Shown piece after piece: positions 23,194 to 34,600 of a stretch of 64,000 bases of DNA. The position numbers were made by a program, and so were the translations under genes. Within the stretch, counting starts at the first letter, position 1, and each line of letters opens with the position of its first letter. The stretch lies in assembly GCA_037074615.1 (NCBI GenBank), contig CM073522.1, positions 31,866,962 through 31,930,961 of the forward strand. Reading direction: 5' to 3'. The notes under the pieces were generated by a model. That model was not told the origin of the DNA and did no database searches. It saw nothing but the letters and a program-made list of their open reading frames with translations. The stretch comes from Leucaena leucocephala. Its lineage: Eukaryota > Streptophyta > Magnoliopsida > Fabales > Fabaceae.

Positions 23194-25633
23194 TTATCTT
23201 CTTTGGAAGTTAAGGAACTTGATGCCATAAGCAAATACAAAGAGAAATATAACAACAAAAGCAATATGAGCAACAGCAACAGTTCCAAGGAAACCATAAT
23301 CAAAGCCCATCTGTTTCTTAAGATAGTCTTTTACTGATATTGGTGCTGATCCAGGAACTTGTACAAGACTTGTTCTGTCTCCTATTTGTGAAGTCACAAT
23401 TCCATATACACTCCAAGCTGTAGGGCTCGCCCAATAATACCACCTCCACCATACCGGAATTTGCTGCAAAACAGAAAAAACCTCTTTGAAATTTATGCTT
23501 CATGCAATAACAAATTCAGTTTTAAACTGAGTAAACAAACGGCTTAGTGAAAAAGACTCTTATCAGGTGGGGTTTGAGGCACAAATATACATAGCCTTAT
23601 CCTTGCAAGAGGAGTAGTTATTTCTAGGATTTGAACACGTGAACTCTATGTCACATGACAACAACATTACCGTCACTCTAGGGCTCACCCTAGTCATTAT
23701 TAAACTGAGTAATTCAGACTTTTCCATCAAATTGCTAATACTATTCACATTTTTTCCCAACTAATCTCATCTAGTTGGGTGTTAATAGATGTCATTGATC
23801 AAACAAACTTGCACTCCTTTAGGTCTTAAAGAACAAATAACTAACCTTCCAAGATTAAGAAAAGTGATTAACTTAATTGTATCACGAATTGAAAATTCTT
23901 TCCACAAATGCTTTCAGTTTAATGTTAGAACTTCTACCTTATATCTAATATCTCTTAATTACTATTCCCTATTTACTGAAGGGTATAGTTGAAATAATGT
24001 AATTAATAGACCAAACATAAACTTCGTTTCTTATAATTTTAACAAAGGTAGTCTCCCAAAATTCCCTTGTATTCAAGGCCTGAGAGAGTATCATTTAAGT
24101 TAATGTTGTGTTTTTTAGCTGTGTATTGAACTATTTCAACTTACAGGTGTATATATGATCAAATATTATGATAAGAGATAAAGAAAAGTTGAACAACAGA
24201 TACTATGATACTGAAACTGAATGCTTCACAAAGATCATTGAAGTAAAGTAAATACCTTTCTTGGGACGATGAAACCAGTGAAGAGATTCCAGAAAGTGAG
24301 AAAGAAGGACATAACAATTGCAGCGATTTGGTGGTTTGGTGTTAGAGCAACGGTCATCATCCCATAAAGTGTGAAGTAGACGAAGGACATGAAGACAAAG
24401 AAGTAGAACCACAAGAACTTGTCAACTTTCCAAGTGAACCCAATCATTGAGAAAAGGATAAGGCTGTAAACAAGAGTTTGGATTGCCACATAAATCATCT
24501 CTACTGCTACCTGCAATGAAATTGTTTGCATATTGAGTCAAATTTCTCATTACGTAGGATCATCATAGAGAAAAACGTCTTATGGAGTTGAAACAAGATC
24601 AAACTTCTAAGACGAAAAGTGATATAAGAAAAAAGGGAAAATTAATCTTTTGGTCCTTATAGTTTTGACTCGATTATAACTCAGTCTAAAAACTTTAACT
24701 TGTTGTAACTCAGCTTAGTCCCTATAGTTTTGACTCCATTGAAACTTGGTTCCTAAACTTTAACTTACTTATACTCAATCCCTATAATTTTAACCATTTA
24801 AAGCTTTAGTCCCTAAACTTCAGAAAATATATCATTTTATTTTCTAAAATATATGGAGTAATCTTTTAAATGGTTAAAGTATAGGAACTGAGTTGCATCG
24901 AGTCAAAGTTCAGAAACTAAGTTAAAATTGAGTTAAAACTATAGAGACTGAGTTGCACCAACTGAGTTACAATTGAATCAAAATTATAAGGACAAAAAGA
25001 TTAGTTTTCCTTGAAGAAGACAAGAATTGTTGAGATCAACTTGGCACAACAAGAGGAACAAATGAATTCACCTGAGCAAAAGCATAAGGGATAGCTGAGT
25101 ACATTCCAGCTGCTCTTTCACGGTAGAAAACAGTTCTTTCTATTGCAACGACAGGTTGGACAGCAGAAGTGTTTGTGGCCCCAAGGAAGAAAATAGCAGA
25201 AAATACAGCACCCATCAGATTGAACAGTTCTTGTTCTCTTTGTCTGCAAACAAAAAAATTCTTATTCATGAGTCTGAAATTATTTCTCACTGAGGATTAT
25301 TCAGCAAAACATGTAGAATGTTGACATGATATTAGTTTCAATCATGAAGCAATTCTTTAATTACTATGAAGGAAAACTTGTGGACTTACGTTTCATGGCC
25401 TTGGTCCCAGAAAATGAGCCCAAAAATGACACCAACAATTATTGTCAAGCACAACCTGATGGCATTATACTGTGGATTTCTCCAATAAGACCAGTGTTGT
25501 TTCCAAAAGCAAGCTTTGCATTGTGTTATAAATGGCTGTGAGTATCTTGTTGGGAAGTATAGATCCTTTGCACCTGGTGCTGGTGTGCTTAGCTCTTTAA
25601 TAAGTTTCTGATTCCTCCTGTAAACAAGTTGAA

Positions 25634-25664
<31 letters not shown>

Positions 25665-28600
25665 CCTAATTTCTGGCATTAAAAAAGGGAAATTAATCTT
25701 TTGGTCCTAATAATTTTGACTTGACTATAACTCAATCCTTAAATTTTGACTCAGTGCAACTCAATCTCTATAATTAAGACTCAATTGAAACTTGATTCAT
25801 AAACTTTGACTCACTGTAACTTAGTTTTTATAGTTTTAACCATTTAAAACTCTAGTCCCTAAACATCATAAAATATATAATTTTATTTTCTAAAATATAG
25901 GGATCAATATTTTAAATGGTTAAACTATAGGGACCAAGGTGTATCGAGTTAAAATTTAGGTACTGAGTTACAACCGAGTTAAAACTATAAGAACTGAGTT
26001 ACACCAAGTTAAAGTTTAAGGACTCCGTTACCACCGAGTCAAAACTATAAGGACTAAAAATTAATCTTCCCTATAAAAGAAGGACACAAAGGCTACTGCT
26101 ACTTACTGATATAATTCAGACTTGTTGTACAGTTCTGCAAAGTCTACACCTATCTGAGACTCAGCTGCTGTAGAAGTGATCTCCAACATCCACGTGGCAG
26201 GATTGATTCCATTTTTGATCTTAGGAACTGATGGAATGGCCTGAACATTTCACAAAGGTTTCTCAATGCATGTTGTATGATATGATTATTAACAAAATAC
26301 TATACTTAGCCAAAAAGCCATACTCACTTCAAAGTACTCTATTAAGTTCTGAGAATGTCGACCAAGGGGACCGCTATATATGACTTGTCCTCCTCTCTTC
26401 ATCAAAAGCAACTAAAGACAAGACGAGATGGAGTGAGTAAGAATCGTTCCTTCATGACAATCCTTAAAAATATGATACATATTCCAAATATTGAAAGCGG
26501 GAACTATTATGTGGTCCTAAGAAAGGATTTAATCACTAAAAAGTCCTAAGTAGTATAAATTTATTATCAATTCCTATATTAAAACTTGTCATTGTTAGCT
26601 CCTGAGTTATCATTGGGACTTTTGGATAATTAAATCCCTTGTTTAAGATCTCATAGTAATTCCCCCATATTGAAAAGTCATACGACTAGTTACACCTAAG
26701 TTTTCTTGCCCTTCAAGTCATGTACCTCATCGAAAGCTTCAAATATGCCAATGCTTGGTTGATGAATTGTGCAGACAACAGTTCGCCCTGTATTCACCGT
26801 ATTTCTAATGGTACGCATGACAATGGCTGCAGCTCGAGCATCGAGGCCAGATGTTGGCTCATCCATGAAGATTATAGAAGGATTTGTAACCAACTCTACA
26901 GCAATGGTGAGTCTCTTTCTTTGCTCAGTTGATAAACCGTCTATTCCTGGAAGTCCTACTAGAAAATCTTTCACCGCACGTAACTCAACCAGCTCCATAA
27001 CTTCCTCAACAAACATCTGCAAATACAGAAAGGACACCATCTAAGAATAGCGTTGGAGTTTATGGTCAAATTTCAATTTCTTAGGAGTCACTATGATCTC
27101 AACCTAGAAATGCATGCATATGCTTTTACTGATAAATCATGGCATATTAGTTCAACCTTGCATGTTTTTATAGCGTGTGTTTTGTTTAACGGTGAGAAAA
27201 AATATATTTTGAGTGAAATTGATCTGTAATTATGATTTTGAGAATAGATTTGGTTGTAATCAATATTTAAAATCAATTTATTTGACTGATTTTGGGTATA
27301 ATTGAAAAAATATCCAAACACCTTATACATACCAAAATCAATTATGAATCCAAAACCATGGAAATCTCATAAACTACCAAACACCTCCCTACATGCTAGA
27401 ATCAATTATGAACCAAAAACCATGATTATCTTATAATTATATTTTATTAAAATTATCCAAACTCTATTTTCAAATCAATTTTATAAGCTTTGTTTTATCC
27501 ACTGATAATCCAAATGCGCACTAAGCATATATAAGAAACGTGATTGATGGTCTCATAATTGATTTTAATCAATCTCTGATAAGACTAAAGTAAATACCTT
27601 CTGTGTTCCTCTATTGACCTCCTTACCAAGACGGAGCCAAGCAGAAAATATGAGAGATTCATAGACTGTGACATGTGGAGAATGAATATCATTTTGTTCA
27701 CAATAACCACTGATCCGAGCAAAAGTTGCTTGCTTCTTTGCAAAACCAGAAATACTTATGCTTCCTTCAATATAGCCACCGGTTTTTCTTCCGGCGAGAA
27801 CATCCATCAAAGTAGTTTTGCCAGCACCACTCACACCAACTAGTGCAGTTAAAACACCAGGTCTAAAAGCACCACTCACATTGCTTAGAATCTGAAGCCT
27901 GCTTTGTTCAATTCCCTGCTTCTTCATTTCCTATCATACAAAAAACTTATCAAGTCCTAAACATCTTGGTTATTATATGAATATCTGTGTATCAGAAAAC
28001 TTTTCTTGTCATTATTACTTTAAGAAGATGATTAAATAAGACAAGAGTGTAGAAATTTACAGTGGGCATATCGACGTAGTAATTCACGTGATCAAAAGCA
28101 AGTGATAGGGGCTGAAAAGGCAACACCATTCCCCTCTTAGTTGTTGCACTCTCTGCTGCTTTAGGATTTGAACTGTCTTGGATGTTGCTTGCAACCATAC
28201 CAATGCCTGTATAATTACCATTAGTTGGTAATTAAAGAAGAATATCTTAATTGTTTCAATATCCAAAAAGGATAAATTTCTCCAGAAGCATTTCAGGTTG
28301 GAACATACAAAAAATTATAGCACTCCCTCTATTCCTAAATGTAGGAACTAGTGGAGGGATTTGTTTTGGTCCTAAATATAAGACTTCAATCTACTTTGTC
28401 TACCAAATTTTTAAATTTCTTCCCCAAATTATCACTGTTGATTGAATATATTAAAGAGAGTTTGCATTAATGGGGATAATAATTCAAGAAGATATTTTAG
28501 GAAAATCAACACAAGTTTATTATAAATAATTAATTTAAATAATTTTTTTAATATATATAAATTAGTTATCTCGCTCTTAAATTTAAGACCGGTGGGAATA

Positions 28601-31600
28601 TAAATCTTTCTAACAATGTATCTACAAGACAACCAATGAACCAAAGGTAAGATTCATTTACCTTCAAACAAGTTCTTAAGAGAAGTTGGGCTATCTTGTG
28701 TGGTTTTCATTTCTCGTATGTCAATGGATGACGATGATCCTGCCGTGCTTGTCCTTTTGACATCCTCCTCGACGATAATAGATTTAGAATCTCCAAATGC
28801 TGCAAATTGATACTTTAAGCCAGTCTCGAAAATTGAAGTCATGTACAGAAGGTAGATTAATAAATATGGTTACTTACGACTCAAGAAAGTTAATGCAGCA
28901 ATGAAACAAATGTTGAAAAGTAGAGAAAAGCCTAGAAGAGCACCAACAGAGATCCAGTACCAATACTCTTCAGTAAACATCCCTCTAGCCTTGAGAAGAG
29001 CCTTTCCAACAGTAGGTTCAGGGATTCTTGGGTCAATATTAGGCTGTGGAAGAAAACATAAATACGCAGAAATGAACTATCAGTGAAGCAATTTTACAAG
29101 GATTGAGAAATAATTGGGGAGAATTACTGTTCAGTCCCATATAAATAATTTAATCACTAAGAAATCCCACAACAAGTGAGCGCGGCATGCAATAGGACTT
29201 TTTAGGGATTAAATTATTTATGTGAAATTACACAGTAGTTCTCTCAAATAATTGTCTTCACATTTAAAGTGTCTTACAGCACTCCATCTTTTGTCAAGGA
29301 ATTCATTGATGACTATGGCGTTTTGTCCATACATCATAGGAGAAGCATAGTAGCCCCATATCATCCATGGTTTTATGTCATCTGTAAAAGTAAAACATCC
29401 AAGTTTCACAGTTCTTCAATAAAGACCTTTGAATTTAAGTTTTTCATCACTTGGTTAGAGGACCTCTGATATCAGATCAATAACCATGTCACAGAAAAGT
29501 TTATGAAGTGAAAGTAGGTGAACTTATTTTCTGTCATGATTTTTTTACCAGAAAAGCAGAAATGAAAAACAAAAAATACAGACTGCTGCTTACCTTTAGC
29601 AACGATGAAACCACCAAGGACAAAAACAAGTAGCAGTGTGAAGGTACCAAGTGTGTTTGCTACAATTTGTGTTCTTCCAAGTGCAGCGATGAAGCGGAAA
29701 AGAGATAAACCCATTTGATGCACACAAAAGAATGCCAAAAACTGACGAAAAAACCTGAAATATATAGACTTTTCTAGATTCATCATCTATTATAGTTTGA
29801 AATACAATCATTAATAAAAAAAAATTACAGAAGAGTATGAGCTAACTCAATTATATGTGAATAAAGGAGTCATTTTTGTGGAGGACCAGGTGGCATGAAT
29901 GGATGGAGATCTTGACAACTTAGCCACAAATATTCTAGGGAAAATTAATCTTTTTGTTCCTATAGTATTGACTCTGTTGTTACTCAGTCCTTACATTCTG
30001 ACTCAGTGCAACTCAGCTCTTATAGTTTTGACTCAATTGAAACTCGATCACTAAACTTTGACTCACTGCAACTCAATCTCTATAGTTTAACCATTTAAAA
30101 TATCAATCCCTATATTTTAGAAAGTAAAATTATATATTTTATGAAGTTTAGGGACTGAAGTTTTAAATGAAACTATAAGAACTAAGTTGTATCGAGTCAA
30201 AGTTTAAAGATTGAATTACATCGAGTCAAAAATATAAGAACTGAGTTACAATAAAGTCAAAACTATAGGGACTAAAAGATTAATTTTCTCAATATTCTGA
30301 TACCTTGTTCAAGAATTATTCTGACAAGATGAACTTGTTCATGTAAGTTAAAACATACCTACTAGCAGCAGGAGCAAATCCAATGGTATAATAAGTAAGG
30401 ATGACCCATAATCCTGATTCCATCAAAGAGAGAGGGATTCTGAGGACCCAAATGGGCAGTGCAAAAGCCCAAGCAGGGTAAAACAAGAAATCTCTCTGCT
30501 TGAAGAAAACAGGTAGCCTTAAAATGGTGAGTGCAAGTTCTGCCATGCCATTGAACATCACATTGACAAGACTGAAAAACAAAGCACCAAAGAATTTTGT
30601 CCCATCTTCGAGCTTTCCATACTTCATTTCTGTTCTTAGAAACACTGTCAAGGCAATCAAAGACATTATTATGATCTGAGTCGTCTTGAATATATAAATG
30701 AACGAGTTTCGCTTCATCAAGAGGCACTCTCTCGCGAAGCAGGCCTTGAAAAGCTCCCATCTTGAAACTCCATACTTGTCTGTAACCAATGCAGCAGGAT
30801 GAGCTTTTCTTTGATCATAAGGAATCTGAAGCTCTCTATAGAGTTTCTGACCAATGTAGTGCTTGTTGAAGTGGTCTACTAAATCAGGAACACTAATATA
30901 TTGGTAAGGTTTGTCCCTTCTGAACCAGTATTGTTCTTGGTCCTTCTTGGAAGTAACTTCTTGTAAGAAGTCTGCAATTCCTTTTCTTTCTGGGCATTTG
31001 AAGCCAGCTGTTTCGAAGAAATCGAGGATGTTCTCGCGTGGGCCTTGATATACTATTTGGCCTTCTGCAAGTAAGATTATGTCATCGAAAAGGTCGTAGG
31101 TTTCCGGTGCAGGTTGCAGAAGAGAGATTATCATTGTAACATCCATGATATGGACCAACTGTCTCAAGAACCTAACTATTTGGAAAGTTGTGGAACTATC
31201 CAAACCAGTTGAAATTTCATCCATAAAGAAAGCTTTTGCAGGTCCAACCAGCATCTCACCTGCATCAATATTTTGATCTCACTATTTAAATGCAAAGTAT
31301 TAAACAAACTAATTATGCAAAATTATCTGATATGCCATTTTGTGACAGATTCTCACTAAAATCATGTACGGGAGGAACACTGACAATGCTTTTGGAAAAT
31401 AAAAGGATGAAACTAGAGCCAAAAATGATTATAGAAGGACTAGCCAATAAAGATTTGTCTCATATATTTATATTTTTTCCTAAATTAATTTACTAACTTA
31501 TTAATTAATACATAATATAATATTACACATTAGTATTTTAGAGAAATCATCATAAGATATTTTTTATAATTAACTAATTTATTTTATTTTCTTAATCTAT

Positions 31601-34600
31601 CTAAATTAGTTAAGTAAATTTTATATTAAGGATTAAAAAATATTTCTTTTACCAGTAGTTAATCGCTTCCTTTCTCCACCGGATATGCCCCTTCTCATCT
31701 CATCTCCCACCAAAGTATCAGCACATGTTTCCAATCCAAGAATCTGCCTTCATTTTATTGATATGTTAGACAATCCAGGAACTGAAGCTATATAATGACT
31801 TAATGAAAGAAAATAATGGGAAATAGAGGGACTACTAAACCTTGAGAATGTAATCAGTAACAAGAGTTGTTTCTTGGCCAGACATTGCAGTGGCTTTCAT
31901 GAAAGCATCTATCTCGGGGTCCGGTTTGATTCGGGTTTGCTTCTCTCGTTTCAACAATTCCAGCAACAATTCATACCTTGTTCCAACTCCCAAACAACGC
32001 CCAGAAAAGTCCAGAGTCTCTCTAACTGTCATCTCTCCATGATGAAGTTCATGTTGGCTTATGTAAGCACATGTTCTTCGAGGGACAAACTCTGACAATT
32101 CGCGGCCACAATAAGTGATTCTTCCTGATACCTGTTGATTCATTTTGATCATTAAATCAACCATAAAGAGACATGTAAAAGCATTCATGTACAATTTTCA
32201 AGTGAGACTAAGAGTGTGTTTGGTTCTTCTTAAAACTATGGTTTTAGAAGAAAATCATAGTTTTAAGAAAAACTATCTAAACACTTACGGTTTCAAGGTT
32301 AAAACTATGGTTTTTCATTAAGCCAATTTTTTTTACTTTTTCATAAACTATTCTATACTAAAATCACTTTTTTTTTTTAAAGTTATTATTCAAAAGTTAA
32401 TTCAAACATTTTCTAAATCTTCTTAAGAAGTCATTGCTTCCAAATTGCCTATCCTCATAATAATAGTAAGATTGATGTTATGTGACCTGGTGGTCACAGT
32501 TTCAAATTTTAGAAATAGTATCTTCGCTTATAAAGATAAGACTGTATACATCTACTCCTCCTCAAACTTTACATAATGAGAACCTTATGCGTTGAATCGC
32601 TCTAAATTGCTTATCCAATGGTAGTATTACGAATATTTTGCATTGCTACGCACAAATCATTGTAAAGTTCTACTACTTTTTTACAAAATTTTTGAACAAT
32701 CATAAGATTCAATCCCTCAAACCACTCCCAAGTGGGATCTCAAAAGCATGATTCAAAGAAAAAGAAGTGATTGAAATTAAGTAAGAGCAGGACTAACCCT
32801 TAAGTCCTTGTCTGATTTGTCTGCAAGAGCCTTAAGCAGGGTAGTTTTTCCAGATCTAGGAGGTCCCAAAAGTAAGGTCATTCTGAAAAAGTGTGATACA
32901 AATACTGAATCAACAAAATACAACATAAAACTCTGTTGAATCTCTCAATATAAAGTTAAAGAAGTGAAGATAAATTCTAAAAATCTTGTCATCATAACTA
33001 TTTGAGATTAAAGTCTTGGTAAAGAATTCTCTCATCATCTCTTATACCAAAACTTAAGATTATGTTCCAATCTAGAAAATTACCCCCTCTAGTACTCAAT
33101 TTAAAATTTTGTTGACTAATTTTAGTAGATTAAGGAAGTCAAATAAGTCAGTTAATTATGACCAAATCTAAATCTTCAAGACAAATTCATATTATACTCC
33201 TTAATATACCTAAATTAGTCAACTAATTTTTATATTAATTATAATTATCTTATTTATTTGATTTTCTTAATCTACCCAAATTAGTCAACTAGCTCTTATA
33301 TTAAGGACCGAAGGGAGTATTTCATATCAAGTAAAGTTCTTCTTTTTTTGTATAAAATATTAAGTCATTTCTAAAACTTTAACATCAACAAGCATGTTTC
33401 TGCTATAATGAAGTATATAATGCTATTAAACTCTATCAATAATAAATTATTTAAAATATCATTTACCATAAGAGCTCGTTTTATAAATTTTGAAACTTCA
33501 TAATCGAGATTTTATATCACCAATGTACTAGTAGTAGTAGATCAAAAGATTATCTTACCCGAAGTTGTATAAACTGAAATGATATCAAGAAATTAGGGGG
33601 TGATATAATAGAGATGATGTGTTTATAAGCACCTTGAAGGTTTGAGGATTCCACTAGCATCTTGAAGTATGTTGACAACCCTTTTCTTGGATGGGAAAAG
33701 CTTAATTGATCCCAGAACATTCTGTTTAACAATGGAAAGAGACAATTCATCAATATATCAATATATATATAAGGAAATAATACTAGGCATATTAAAATTA
33801 AGTTTAATGAAATAGTTTTTTTTAATTAATTAATGACTTACTTAGTTCTAAAAGGACATAATCTCATTTTTCATCGTATAAAACCAAACCCCATCAACAT
33901 AATTATTAATTTATTTGTTTTATTTTGTGGTACAAGGATCATGTGAGGAAATCCCTGCAATGGCAATTAGGTGAACTACTTAGGCACCACAAAACTCAAT
34001 TCATATTAATTTTCCCCCTTTTGCAACACAATGCACATGAACTTGAATCCTTTGATTTTCGTACCTTTATTTTCAGAGAAGGTGAAAAAAATTTAAAACT
34101 TTTTTCATTTTGATTTTTTTTTGGTTTCATAAGAAGTAAAACATAAAATGAAAAATCTTCTAATGGTAAGTAAACAATATTTTTCATCTTGAGATCAAAA
34201 AATAAAAATTAAACAATTTGAATTGATAATTGAATAAGTGAAAAAGATTCGAAATTCAGAAATATTTTTAACAAGTAAATTTTTATAAATAGAAAAAAAA
34301 ATTATAGGGGGGGCATAATTTTTATGGCTTTGATTTTGTACTAATGCACATGGCTGTCTTTTCCGTCTGTGTTTATTTGTGTACCCAGCAATAATTTAAT
34401 ACTCTTGTCCTTTACAAAGACTACATCTTTCTAGGAAAAAAATATAAATCTCCTTTGTTTTTATAACTGATTTCGGTCTCCTGTGATTGCGATCTGTAGT
34501 TAAGACCTTGAAGGGGTCGGAGGAAATTAAAAGAAAGAAAAGTAGATGGATGAAAGGCAAAATATTAAAAAATAAAAGGGAAAAAACATCACCATTTGTG

